Source: Hypomyces perniciosus (taxonomy: Eukaryota; Ascomycota; Sordariomycetes; Hypocreales; Hypocreaceae). Taken from it: DNA of 64,000 nucleotides. The notes under the pieces were generated by a model. It made no database searches, was not told the DNA's origin, and worked only from the letters and a program-made list of their open reading frames with translations. Positions 1-12,838 of the stretch are shown here, one piece after another; within the stretch, counting starts at the first letter, position 1, and every line of letters starts with the position of its first letter. The position numbers and the translations under genes were made by a program. The stretch spans positions 186,001-250,000 of the forward strand of contig SPDT01000002.1 in assembly GCA_008477525.1 (NCBI GenBank), given 5' to 3'.

Positions 1-98
1 TTTAATAGCTTAAAGGTAAAGGTAAAAAGTATAAAAAAAATTTAATATTAAAGTAAAAGTTTCTAGTAACTTTAATAGTTACTATTTAAGCTTATAAC
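1..98 (-). mobile_element. Internal end of a Copia-family element, cut by window edge
   Basis: This stretch aligns well with 23,748-23,845, the internal sequence just left of the right-hand LTR of the complete Copia element at 16,986-24,111, including the shared TTCTAGTAACTTTAATAG and the final CTTATAAC. It is therefore the leader end (minus-strand 5' end, next to the 5' LTR) of a Copia copy that continues to the left of the window. C-to-T type changes relative to the other copy suggest RIP. No host gene is present. Confidence 0.7.
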
Positions 99-372
99 TA
101 TAGCAGAGCAGGGTATAGCTATATAAAGTATAGAAAGATAGGAAATAAAGCTTAATACTATAAAAGAGAATATACTGTACTAGCTTTACTATATATATAT
201 ATAAATAATATAAAAAAAGCTATATATATATACTGTAAGCGTCTATATAGTCTGATATATTGCTTACGCGATATATATATTAGCTTATATTTATTTTATA
301 AATAGATAAAAGCTCCCTAGCGCCAGCCTTAGCGCTCATAGGTAATAGGGCCCCGGCTTACTTAACCTAATA
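99..372 (-). repeat. Copia-family LTR shared by two tandem internal regions
   Basis: This 274-bp repeat aligns with the two 266-bp LTRs at 16,986-17,251 and 23,846-24,111 over its whole length, for example AGCTCCCTAGCGC and GGGCCCCGGCTTACTTAACC. It begins TATAGC, where the others have TGTGGC or TATAGC, and ends CCTAATA, where they have CCTAACA. Internal Copia sequence lies on both sides: 1-98 resembles the 5' internal end and 373-496 the 3' internal end. This LTR therefore joins two head-to-tail copies. Confidence 0.75.
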
Positions 373-496
373 ACCCTTTAATTAAAGAAGCTTTTATAAC
401 CTTTCTTTAACTGCAGGATATTAAAATATTTAGTATTATAGTATTAAATAGTCCCTTTAAAGCTCTTTTATACTTATATTGCTAAGATAGCTGCTT
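373..496 (-). mobile_element. Old Copia element, left piece (host of Gypsy-A)
   Basis: The sequence after the LTR matches the stretch following the left LTR of the intact Copia copy (17,252 onward), with the order ACCCT, TTAACTGC, TAGTATTATA and TTTAAAGC conserved. It is the 3' internal end of a minus-strand Copia element. The element is interrupted at 497-501 by Gypsy-A copy 1 and resumes at 38,914, as the duplicated target ATAAC shows. Confidence 0.65.
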
Positions 497-501
497 ATAA
501 C

Positions 502-673
502 TATTATAGCACCAACTATAACGCAATGTTAACGCCCTATTATATAAGCTCCGGTTATATAACTAGGCCTTAATATATTCCTAGCTATAGCTTTCTATAA
601 AGCCTTAAGGCTTTCTTGCTCTCTATAGTATAATAATAATATTTGCCTCAACCTGCTTTTCTGTATTATAATA
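502..673 (+). repeat. Gypsy-A copy 1, 5' LTR
   Basis: A 172-bp repeat beginning TATTATAGCACC and ending TTATAATA. The ancestral ends were probably TGTTACGGCACC and CCGTGACA, with near-inverted termini, before RIP changed TG to TA and CA to TA. It aligns end to end with 5,311-5,482, 11,841-12,012 and 38,737-38,908. Confidence 0.9.
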
Positions 674-3600
674 GTTTATATTATCCTTTAACTTGGCTGC
701 GCTATTGTAAAGCATATACTTAACCAATTATAAATTCCTTTAAATCCCCCTTTATTCCTGAATTTATAATAATGCCTCTATAGCCTAGCCTTTATCCTTT
801 AAACCCTATATCTATAGGAAACTAATTATAAGCGAGATAAATATAAATGCCTTAAACCTTACCCTATAGCCTAACCTAGCCTAATAGACTATAGTTTTAG
901 CTATAAAGTTAATGCCTTTCCTTTTTCTCTTTAAAACCTTATAAAAATCTAGCATTAATAGTTACTATATATATTTAATAAATATAATTATTAAGGATAA
1001 TAACCTTTATTATTAATTCTATTTTTTCAGTTAAAAAAAAAAAAAAGGCTTAGTTTAATAAAAAGAATAAAAATAAACCTTTAAATAGGAAATCTTAAAG
1101 TAAATAGCTGAAAAATAAAACCTTAAAGTATAAATTAAAGTTTAAATTAAAGCCTTAAATATACCTTGACTATTAAACTTTAAAAATAATAACTTATTTA
1201 GCTGTTACGAAATTAAAGACCTTAAGTAATTTAATAGTAAATAAAAGGATATTATTAAATATTAATAAAAATATATTAATTAGTGTTTTTAAATTAATAT
1301 TACTTTTATAGGTAATTAATTAATTTTTTTAATTAAATTTAAAAAAATCTTATATATTATAAGTCTTTTAAAAAGAGATATATACTAATTATAATAAAAG
1401 AACTTTAATATTATTATCGAGAATCTTAATAACCCTGCCTAGTAATATTAAAAGATTAATATAGCACTTTTCATTAATTTTAATAAATAATATAAAACAA
1501 TTAATTTATTTTAAAAAGTATTATAGTCTTTTAATAATATATATATATTAAATAAGCCTTTCTAAAACTTTATAGTAAAGTTATTTATACTAGGCAGTAA
1601 ATATAGTAAAACTATTAACTAGATAATAAAGGCTTTAAAGATAAAGGTCTTTTAAAAGCTTATTAATACTATAAAGACTTAAATAATTAAACTAAATAAG
1701 TTTAATTTTACTGAATAGTGCTAACTTTATTAAACTATTTATAATAGGCTTTAAGAGGGCACTTACTATAACGCCCTCTATACTGCCTAAATAGGCTAGC
1801 GTTAATAAAGCTATTAATAATAGTAGTATTAATATTAACAGCAATATTATTAACACTAACAGAATAATTAAACTACTGCCCTAGCGCTAGCTAGCAATTT
1901 AATACAGCTAAATACTATATATACCCTGCTACCTTACCTTTAAATCTCTTATAAAGAATATATCGCTAAAAGACTATACTTTTACTATAAAAAAGTAAAC
2001 TATAGCCTTTCATAAATGCAATAAAAAAAAAGCAGTTTGATATATATTAAAGAAATCTATATTAAATATAAAATTAAAATCGCTAGGTCTAGCTATACTA
2101 GCTACGCCTTAACCTAGCAGTACTTTAAGGCTAATAATAAAATAGCCTAATAAAGTATAATAACTAAACCTTAATAGCGCGCTAATATTACCTATAATAC
2201 CTAATTAACCTATAAATCCAGGCCTTAAATAATATACCCTTTTTAAATATTAATAAAGACAATAATAATAGCGCTACTTTATTAATTTTCAATTAACTTT
2301 AATTTAGCTAGCTTTACCTGTTATAAACCTAGACTTAACCTATAAATTAAGGAAAAGATTAAGCTTTATTAAAAGTTATAAGTAAAGGTTAACTATAAAT
2401 AAAACTATTATCCTAAAATAAATCTACTACTATTTTTTTAATTAAAAACCCTTTAAATTTAAATTAATAAACAGTAAATCCCGTTTAATATAAACTATAC
2501 TGTTCTTTATATATAATATTTATATTAATATAAAAGCTTTAATAGATGGTAGCTATATACTTTAAGCTTTTACTAGCTGTACTTTTATTAAGCAATTTAA
2601 TATTACTATTTAATAACTGCTATTTACTAGGAACCTTTTATTTACTAATAAAAGTATAGTTAATAAAATTTTAAACTTTTTTATTATATAAACTATAATT
2701 AGCTTTTATAAAAAGTTCTACCTTTTTTTATTATAAATATCTTTAATAATATACTTATAATCTTTAGCCTTTTATAGCTAAGAAAATATAACTTTAATAT
2801 TAATTAGGAAAAGTTAATTATTACTTTTAAATCCTATTACTATTATAATTATTATCTTTTAAAAAATATAGCTAATCCTATATAAATTTTAATAGCAGTT
2901 AAAATAAAAAATAACTTCGCTAAAGTTAATATAGAAAATATATATTACTAGCAATTAATAGTTGAAAATACTTTAAATAAAATAAAGCGTAACTTAACTA
3001 AATAAAAACTATACTATACTAATAACTATTAATTAAAAATACTTTAAAAGAAATATAGTATAACTTAATTAAAAAGGGAGCCTTTAAACTATATATTCTA
3101 TAAACCTTAATATTGAATTAAAATTACTATATAACCTATAAGTATAGGAAAACTAATAATAAAAAAATATAAATATAAATAGTCTTAAACTAAATATATA
3201 TAAAATTATTGCCTGCTTTTATAATCTATAATTAATAATAAAAAGGAAAACCTTTATTAAAGCTATTACTATTACTTTTTAATATACTACTTTTATAAAA
3301 CTAAACTAAACTTTAAAATTAAAAAGTATACTTAAATATAGCAAATATATAAATAATAGCAGTTATAAACTTTATTACTTTTTATCGCTAATTATATATC
3401 CACGCAATAAAAATAACTTAAAAAGAGATTAATTAAACTATTAAAACTAAAAAACTAATACCTATTACGTTATTTAAGCTTTTAAATAAATGTTTCTAAT
3501 AAATATTTATAAAATAAAGAGACTATATTAAAGTAAAAATAATATTATTAAAAGAAATATTTAACTTTATTAATAAATACTATTCCCTAATATAATTAAA

Positions 3601-5310
3601 TAAAATTATAGCTGCTAATATAGAGAAATCTATAATAAAGAAACTTAAACTTAATAAACTAGATATTTTAAAAAAATTACTATCCTGGCTATATAACCTA
3701 TATAATACCTTCCTGCTAAAGACAGTAAATAAACTTGCCTTATAATAAATTTAAAACTATAAAATTAAAATATTGCTAAAAAAAAGTCCTTTATATTAAA
3801 AAAATAAACTATTTTTACTTAATAAACTGCAAATAATAAAAAAATAGTTAGATAATAATTTAGCGAAGGGAGTTATTTGTAAATTATAAATATAATATAC
3901 TGCTCCCCTCCTTTTAGCTGCACAGCTAAAGGGCAGTATTTATATTAACTAAAACTATTAAAGGTTAAATAATATTATTATTAAAAATTAATATTTATTG
4001 CTATTAATCCAGGAAACCTTTAATACTTTAAGCGGTATAAAGGTATATATAAAACTTAATATTATTACTGCATTTAATAACCTTTATATTACTAAAAAGG
4101 ATATATAGAAAACAGCGTTTATTATAAGGTTTAGCCTTTTTAAAATATTAATTATACCTTTTAGCCTTTATAATACACCTACTTTATTTTAATATTATAT
4201 TAACGATATTCTCTATAACCTCTTTAACTGCATTTATATAATATACCCTAATAATATCTTTATATATTTATTAAATTAAAAGAAATACTAAAAATAAATA
4301 TATAAAGTAATAGCCTGCCTTTAAAATACTAGCCTTTAAATTAATATTATTAAATATAAGTTTAAAATAATAAAAATAAAATACTTTAATTTAATTATTA
4401 CTTTAAAGGGATTAGAAATAAATCTTAAGAAAGTTAAGGCTATATTAAACTAGCAACCATTTAAAGGAGTAAAAAACTTATAAATGTTCCTTAGCTTTAT
4501 AAATCTCTACTATTATTTTATTTAAAAATACTTTAAAATAGCTGGATTACTAAATAAACTCTTAAAAAAAGATTAACTATATATTTAAAGAAAGAAATAG
4601 CAAGAAGCCTTTCATTTAATTAAATATACTTTTAAATTAACCTTAGTCCTAGCCCTTTTTAATTATTATAAATAAATAGTCTTTAAAATTAATGCCTATA
4701 ACTAAGCATTAGGCAGTATCCTATTATAGTATAATAAAAAGGGCATTTTATACTTTATTATATTCTTTTCTATAAAGTATAATATTTAAAAATATAACTA
4801 TAAGATTTAAAATAAAAAACTTTTAATTATTATTAAAGTAATAAAAAAATAGCGCTTAAAATTATAAAGCTTATAAAGGTTTAATATTATTATAGACTAT
4901 AAAAACTTTAAATACTATACTTTAATTAAAGCTTTAAACTAATAGTAAATTTAATAGTTTAAAATCCTTTTTAGCTTTAACTTTTATATTATCTATTAAC
5001 CTAGCTTTAAGGCTATAAAGTTTAATGCTTTAAATAAAAAAGCAGAAAATAGGCCTATAAAATTAAACCCCTTTAATAACTAAATTAAAAACAAATAATA
5101 TACTATACTCCTGCAAAGTTCGTTTAGCCTTAAAGTTTAAGTAATCTTTAAAAAGAAGTTTTATTAAATATAAAGTTATTTATAAAAGCCGCCTTTATAA
5201 TTATAATAATACCTATAAAAGATAACCTAATTAATAACCTAATTACTGCAGTATATAAATAAAATACTATAGTAAAAGAAATAGTAACTATACTCTAAAA
5301 CTTTAATATC

Positions 5311-5482
5311 TATTACGGCACCGACTATAACGCGATGTTAACGCCCTGTCACATGAGCCCTGGTCACGTGACCAGGCCCTAACGCGTTCCTAGCTATAGC
5401 TTTCCGTAGAGGCTTAGGGCTTTCTCGCTCTCCACAGTATAATAATAATATTTGCCCTGACCTGCCTTTCTGTGCCGTAATA
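5311..5482 (+). repeat. Gypsy-A copy 2, 5' LTR
   Basis: A 172-bp LTR starting TATTACGGCACCGAC and ending GTGCCGTAATA. It is less altered than the copy 1 LTR: it keeps the CACGTGACC-type CpA/TpG words in its middle. The start TA in place of TG is a RIP-type change. Confidence 0.92.
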
Positions 5483-7344
5483 CTTTATACTATCCCTTAA
5501 CTCGGCTACACCGTCGCGAGGCATATACCCAACGAATTATAAATTCCCCCTAAATCCCCTTTTATTCCCAAACCTATAATAACGCCTTTATAGCCTAGCC
5601 TTTATCCCTTAAACCTTATAGCTATAAAAAACTAATTATAAGCAAGATAAATATAGATGCCTTAAACCTTACCCTGTAGCCTAATTTAGCTTAATAAACT
5701 ATAGTGTTAACTATAAAGTTTATACTTTTCCCTTTTCTCTTTAAAAACCTATAAAAATCTAGTATTAATAGTAATAATATATATTTAATAAACGCGATTA
5801 TTAGGGATAATAATCTTTATTACTAATTTAATCTCTTTAACCAAGTAATGAAAAAGGGCCTAGCTTAATAAAAAAAATAAAAAGAAACCTTTAAATAGGA
5901 AATCTTAAAGTAGGCAGTTGAAAATTAAAACCTTAAAGTATAAATTAAAGTTTAGGTTAAAGCTTTAAATATAGCCTTGCTATTAAGCCTTAAAAATAAT
6001 AACCTATTTAACTACTATTAAATTAAAAACCTTAAATAATTTAATAGTAAATAAAAAGATATTACTAAATATTAATAAAAATATATTAACTAGTATTTTT
6101 TAAATTAATATTACTTTTATAAATAATAAATTAATCTTTTTAATTAAATTTAAAAAAATCTTATATATTATAAGTCTCTTAAAAGGAGATATATATTAAC
6201 TATAATAAAAAAACTTTAATAGTATTATTAAAAGTTTTAATAACCCTGCCTAATAGTATTAAAAGATTAGTATAGTATTTTTTATTAATTTTAATAAATA
6301 ATATAAAATAATTAACCTTTCCTAAAAGGCATTACAGTGTTTTAATAACCTATTTATATTAAATAAGCCTTTTTAAAACTTTATAATAGAGTTGTTTATA
6401 TTAGGCAGTAAATGCAGTAAAACTGCTAAACAAATAGTAAAGGCTTTAAAGATAAAGGTCTTTTAAAAGCTTGCTAATACTATAAAGACTTAAGTAATTA
6501 AGCCAGATAAATCCAACTTTATTAAATAATACTAACTCTACTAGACTATCTATAATAAGCTTTAAGAGGGCGCCTACTATAATGCCCTCTGCGCTGCCTA
6601 AATAGGCCAGCATTAATAAGGCCATTAATAATAGCAGTATTAGCATTAATAGCAATATTACTAATACCAGTAAAATAACTAAGCCACTACTTTAATACTA
6701 GCCAGTAACCTAATATAGCTAGATATTATATATACCCTGCCACCTTGCTTTTAAGTCTTTTGCAAGGAATATATTATTAAAGGACTTTACTTTTACTATA
6801 AAAAAGCAGGCTATAGCTTTAATAAATATAAAAAAAAAAAGCAGTTTAATATATATTAAGGCAATTTATATTAGATATAAAATTAAAATTACTAAATTTA
6901 GCTATATTAGCTATACCTTAACCTAGCAGTACTTTAAGGCTAATAATAGAATAGCCTAGTAAAGTATAATAATTAAACCCAAGTAGTGTATTAATATTAC
7001 CTGCAACGCTTAGGTAACTTATAAATCTAGGCCTTAAATAATATACCCTCTTTAAATATTAATAAAGATAATAATAGTAGCGCTGCCCTATTAACTTTCA
7101 GTTTACTTTAGTTTAGCTAGCTTTACCTATTAAAAACCTAAACCTAACTTGCAAACTAAAGAAAAGATTAACCTTTACTGAAAGTTATAAGTAAAGGTTA
7201 ACTGTAAATAGGACTATTATCCTAGAATAAATCTACTGCTGTCTTTTTAATTAAAAAGCCTTTAAATTTAAATTAATAAATAGTAAATCCCTTTTAATAT
7301 AAACTATACTATTCGTTATATATAATATCTATATTAATATAAAA

Positions 7345-7362
7345 GCTTTAATAGATAGCGGT
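7345..7362 (+). pseudogene. Retropepsin active-site remnant of Gypsy-A copy 2
   Basis: The plus-strand frame reads A-L-I-D-S-G, the D-S/T-G aspartic protease signature of a retrotransposon polyprotein. It lies between the gag region and reverse transcriptase, as expected for Gypsy elements. The frame is closed by stops on both sides, so this is a relic. The matching place in copy 1 (about 2,541) is further altered. Confidence 0.6.
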
Positions 7363-8769
7363 TATATACTTTAAGCTTTTATTAGCTATACTTTTATTAA
7401 GCGATTTAGTATTATTATTTAATAACTATTATTTACTAGGAATCTTTTACTTGCTAATAAAAGTATAGCTAATAAAATTTTAAACTTTTTTATTATATAA
7501 ACTATAATCGGCTTTTATAAAAAACTCTGCCTTTTTTTATTATAAGTATCCCTAATAATATATTTATAATCTTTAGCCTTTTATAGTTAAGAAAATATAA
7601 CTTTAATATTAACTAGGAAAAGTTAACTATTACCTTTAAATACTATTACTATTATAACTATTATCTTTTAAAAAGTATAGCCAGCCTTATATAGGTTTTA
7701 ATAGTAGTTAAAATAAAAAATAAGTTCACTAAAGCTAATATAAAGAGTATATATTACTAGTAATTAATAGTTAAAAACGCTTTAAATAAAGTAAAGCCTA
7801 ATTTAATTAAATAAAGAACTATACTATACTAGTAACTATTAATTAAGAATACTTTAAAAGAAATCAACTATAATTTAATTAAAAAGGGGGCCTTTAAATT
7901 ATATATTCTATAAACCTTAATGCTAAACTGAGATTACTATATAACCTATAGGTATAGTAGAATTAATAATAAAGAAATATAGGTATAAATAATCTTAAAT
8001 TAAGTATATATAAAGCTACTGCCTGCCCCTATAATCTATAGTTAATAATAAAAAGGGAAACCTTTATTAAAGCTATTATTATTACTTTTTAATATATTAT
8101 TTCTGTAAAACTAAACTAAACTTTAAAATTAGGAAGTAGACCTAAATATAGCGGATATATAAATAATAGTAGCTATAAACTTTATTACCTTTTATCGACA
8201 ACTATATATCTGCGCAATAAAAGTAACTTAAAAGGAGATTAATTAAGCTATTAAATTAAAAAACTAATATTTATTACTTTACTAAAGCTTTTAAATAAGT
8301 TTTTCTAATAAATATTTATAGGATAAGGAGATTATATTAAAGTAAAAATAGTATTACTTTAAGAAATATATAACTTTATCGATAAATGCTACTCCCTGGT
8401 ATAATTAAGAAAGATTATAGCCGCTAATATCAAGAAATTTATAGCAGGGAAACCTAAGTGTAATAAACTAAATATCTTAAAAAAACTATTATCCTAGCTA
8501 TATAATTTATATAATACCTTCCTACTAAAGACAGTAAATAAGCTTCCTTTATAATAGGCCTAGGACTATAAGATTAAGATACTGCTAGGAAAAGACCTGC
8601 TATATTAAAAGAATAGGCTATTTTTATTTAATAAACTGCAGGTAATAAGAAAATAGTTAGATAATAATTTGGTGAAAAGATTTATCTGTAAAGTGTAAAT
8701 ATAATACGCTACTCCCCTCTTTTTAGCTGTAAAATTAAAAGGCAGTATCTATATCTATTAAGATTACTA

Positions 8770-9090
8770 AAGGTTAAATAATATTACTATTAAAAATCAA
8801 TACCTACTGCTATTAATCTAGGAAACCTTTAACGCCTTAAACTGTATAAAGGTATATATAAAACTTAATATTATCGCTGCATTTAATAACCTTTATATCG
8901 CTAAAGGGGATATATAGAAAATAGCGTTTATTATAAAGTTCAGCCTCTTTAAGATATTAATTATATGTTTTAGCCTCTATAATATACCTGCTATATTCTA
9001 ATACTATATTAACTACACTTTCTATAACCTCTTTAACTGTATCTATATAGTATACTTTAATAATATCTTTATATATTTATTATATTAAAA
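8770..9090 (+). pseudogene. Reverse transcriptase relic, Gypsy-A copy 2
   Basis: Conceptual translation through stops follows the Gypsy reverse transcriptase pattern: a LNNITIKN-type stretch, a KLNIIAAFNNLYIAKGD-type stretch, F-S-L-F, and then the catalytic motif. The motif YxDD reads YFNN at 9,053-9,064 (two aspartates to asparagine, each a GAT/GAC to AAT change of RIP type). The enzyme is dead even apart from the stop codons. Confidence 0.8.
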
Positions 9091-11840
9091 AAAGCACTGA
9101 AAATATATATATAAAGTGGTAGCCTGCCTTTAAAACACTAGCCTCTAGATTAATATTATTAAATATAAGTTTAAAACAATAAAAATAAAATACCTTAGCT
9201 TAATTATTACTTTAAAAGGACTAAAAATAAATCCTAAAAAAGTTAAAGCTATATTAAACTAGCAACTACCTAAAGGAGTAAAAGACCTATAAAAGTTCCT
9301 TAACTTTATAAATTTCTATTACTATTTTATTTAAAGATACTTTAAAATAGCTGCACTATTAAATAAGCTTTTAAAGAAAAACCGACTATATACTTAAAGA
9401 AAAAAATAGCGGGAAGCCTTTAACTTAATTAAATATACCTTTAAATTAGCCTTAATCCTAGCCCTCTTTAACTATAATAAATAAATAGTCCTTAAAATTA
9501 ATACCTTTAACTAGGCATTAAGTAGTATTTTATTGCAGTATAATAAAAAAGGTATTCTATACTTTATTATATTCTTTTCTGTAAAGTATAACACTTAAAA
9601 ATACAACTATAAAATTTATAATAAAGAACTTTTAGCTATTATTAAAGTAATAAAAAAGTAGCGCCTAGAATTATAAAACTTATAAAAGTTTAATGTTATT
9701 ATAGACTATAAAAACCTTAAATATTTTACTTTAATAAAAGCTTTAAACTAGCAGTAAATCTAATAGTTTAAATTCCTTTCTGGTTTTAACTTTTATATTA
9801 TTTATTAACCTGGCTTTAAGGCTATAAAGCTTAATATTTTAAATAGAAAAGTAGCAGACAGGCCCGCGAAATTAAACCCCTCTAATAACTAAATTAAAAA
9901 CAGACAATATATTATCCTCCTGCAGAGTTTTTTTAGCCTTAAAGCTTAGGCGATATTTTAAAAAGAAGTCTTATTCAATATTAAACTATCTATAAAAGCT
10001 GCCCTTATAGCTATAATAACACTGGCAGAAGATAGATTAATTAATGACCTAATTGTAGCGGTATATAAATAAAATACTATAGCGAGAGAAATAGTAACTG
10101 CGCTTTAAAACCCCAATATCCGCTAATAGCTAAAACAGCTCTGCAGAAAACTCTAGATTGCAATAAACGACTGCCGAGTAATAAATAATAGAATTTACTA
10201 CTAAGAGCGGCTTTTTATTCCCCCCAATAATAAGCTTTATATATAAATCCTATTTAGAAACCATTTAAGCGGCCTAGCCAGACACTTAGGCAGGTTTAAA
10301 ACTCTAGACTTTATTAGCTAGATATACTAATAGCTATAGATCTTAAAAGACACTAAAGTATTTATATAAGCCTATAAACTATATATTAAAATGCAGGCCT
10401 CGCGATCTTTACTATAAGGCTTCCTTTAATTATTACTAATCTTATTCTGCATATAGTTAAATATCTCTATTAATTATATTATACTACTGCCTAAATCCCG
10501 CTACTATAATATTACCTATAAGTATTTACTAGTAGTAGTCTATTACTTTATAAAAATGTATTATTTTATATTTATTACTTTACTGTTAATAAAGGAGCTA
10601 GCTAATATATTTATTAGCAGGATTTACTGCCTTTATAGTATACTTAATAATATTATATTAGACTGCAGTATATAGTTTATATTAGAATTTTAAAAATAAC
10701 TTTTAAAGTAATTAAGAGTTACATTAAAATAGTTATTAGCCTTTTACCTTAAGACTAATAGCTAGATTAAGAGAATTAATGTAAGTATAGAATAATACCT
10801 ATAAGCTTTTATTAACTTTTACTAGGATAATTAGGCCTACTAGCTTTTATTGGCTGAATTCGCTGCAAACAATATAGTATTTAAAACCATTAATGTATTG
10901 CTATTTTTCGCTAATTATAGTTTTAACCCTTGCTTAAGGATAGAGCCTTTATAGCCCTGCCTACTAAACCTCTCTGCAGTAAAGAAAAGAGAGTTTTTCT
11001 GCGCTAATACTATTACTAAGCAATTTAAATGTATTATTATATAGCTAAAAGCCCTCGCTAAGGCTTTAGGAAGAAGATATAAAAAAAACGCAAACGCGCA
11101 GAGAAAGGTATTACTAGTCTATACTATTTGGCAAAAAGTCTTTATTAATATATAAAATATAAAGACTAACTAGCCAATAAAGAAGCTAGATAATAAATAG
11201 GTAAGGCCTTATATAATAATAAAGGTATACCTATAAGCCTGCGCTATTAGCTTGCTGGAAAGTATAAAGATTTTCCTACTCCTATATAACTCCCTTTTAT
11301 AACCTAAAACAGCTACTTTACTGCATTTTAGGCAAGAGATAATTAATAAAGCTAAGTTAAGGAATATTTAAGTTAGAATATTAAAAAGAGAAGATAGTAT
11401 AGATAAAGTATAAAAGAAATAGGAGTTTAAAGCGCTTTTAGATTATTATAACAATAATAGATTCTATTACTTTATTAAATAGAAATACTATACTGCTATA
11501 TAGCAACTAGCCAAGGACATATAAAGCTAAGAAAAGGTAATATAAAACTTTTATAAGGGAAACCTAGAGAAGCTGGGCCTACTATAATAGGCATTAAAAG
11601 GAATTATAAAAAAGGAAAAAAAAGAAATAGCTAAAAAGAAACTAATGCCCGCAAAGCATTAACTAAAGACTATACTGCACTAAAGCCTACGACTAAACTA
11701 TATATTATTAATACTAAAAACCATATAATTCGCCCTATTTACCCTTATATTAAAAGTATTAAAATAGATTACCTGGAATTTCGATTTATATAAGTAATAT
11801 AGCTATTCGCGGCCGAATAGCGCGATAAAGAGGGGGGTAC

Positions 11841-12012
11841 TGTTACAGCACCGACTATAACGCGATGTTGACGCCCTGTTACATAAGCCCCGGTTACGTG
11901 ACCAGGCCCTAACGCGTTCCTAGCTATAGCTTTCCGTAGAGCCTTAGGGCTTTCTCGCTCTCCACAGTACAATAACGATATTTGCCTTAACCTGCCTTTC
12001 TATACCGTGATA
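11841..12012 (+). repeat. Gypsy-A copy 2, 3' LTR
   Basis: A 172-bp LTR beginning TGTTACAGCACCGAC and ending ATACCGTGATA. It follows the polypurine tract at 11,827-11,837 and is followed directly by the second copy of the 5-bp target ATATC. Confidence 0.92.
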
Positions 12013-12699
12013 ATATCTATTAATAGCTAAAACAGCTTTATAGAAAACTCTAAATTATAATAAATAATTGCTAAGTAATAAATAGTAGAATCTATTATTA
12101 AAAGCAGCTCTTTATTCCCTTTAATAATAAGCTTTATATATAAATCCTATTTAAAAACTAGTTAAGCAGCTTAACTAGATACCTAGGCAGGTTTAAAACT
12201 TTAAACCTTATTAGCTAGATATATTAATAGCTATAAATCTTAAAAAATACTAAAGTATTTATATAAGCCTATAAACTATATATTAAAATGAAAGCCTTAT
12301 AGTCTTTACTATAAAGTTTCCTTTAACTATTACTAATTTTATTTTATATATAATTAAATATCTTTATTAACTATATTATACTGCTGCCTAAATCCTACTA
12401 CTATAATATTAGTTATAAGTATTTACTAATAGTAGTTTATTATTTTATAAAAATATATTATTTTATATCTATTACTTTACTATTAATAAAAAAGCTAACT
12501 AATATATTTATTAGCAGGATTTACTGCCTTTATAGTATACTTAATAATATTATATTAAACTGCAGTATATAGTTTATATTAAAATTTTAAAAATAACTTT
12601 TAAAGTAATTAAAAGTTATATAAAAATAGTTATTAGCCTTTTATTTTAAAACTAATAATTAAACTAAAAGAATTAATGTAAATATAAAATAATACCTAT

Positions 12700-12838
12700 T
12701 GTTATAGGCTAGGGCATATTTCCCGGAATTATAACTATACTGAATCCGGAAATACAACCAATACTAAACCGCTTACCTAATTAGGAAACTACCTCGGCCA
12801 CAACCCTATATGCATAACTATATAACGTATATATAGCT
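12700..12838 (+). repeat. Gypsy-B truncated 5' LTR
   Basis: It begins TGTTATAGGCTAGGG and follows the 3' LTR (37,467-37,692) for about 138 bp, up to ATATATAGCT, then diverges straight into gag-like sequence. The last roughly 88 bp of the LTR and the primer-binding site are missing, so an internal deletion is likely. Confidence 0.75.

Larger units (their letters stand above)
5311..12012 (+). mobile_element. Gypsy-A copy 2, complete but mutated element inside copy 1
   Basis: A 6,702-bp Ty3/Gypsy element with two 172-bp LTRs and the target duplication ATATC at 5,306-5,310 and 12,013-12,017. Joining the flanks restores the continuous Gypsy-A copy 1 sequence seen in copy 2 itself around 10,120, so the insertion site is certain. 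On the plus strand one can read a retropepsin motif ALIDSG (7,345-7,362), a reverse transcriptase (about 8,770-9,090), then RNase H and integrase to about 11,800. A polypurine tract (11,827-11,837, AAAGAGGGGGG) lies just before the 3' LTR. All frames are interrupted by stops. The LTRs keep more G+C than those of copy 1, so it was probably inserted later. Confidence 0.92.

Noticed and set aside
6446..6655. Minus-strand open frame of 69 codons, Leu-rich
   Set aside because: It lies antisense to gag-like sequence of Gypsy-A copy 2 and its composition is that of A+T-rich DNA. No motif.
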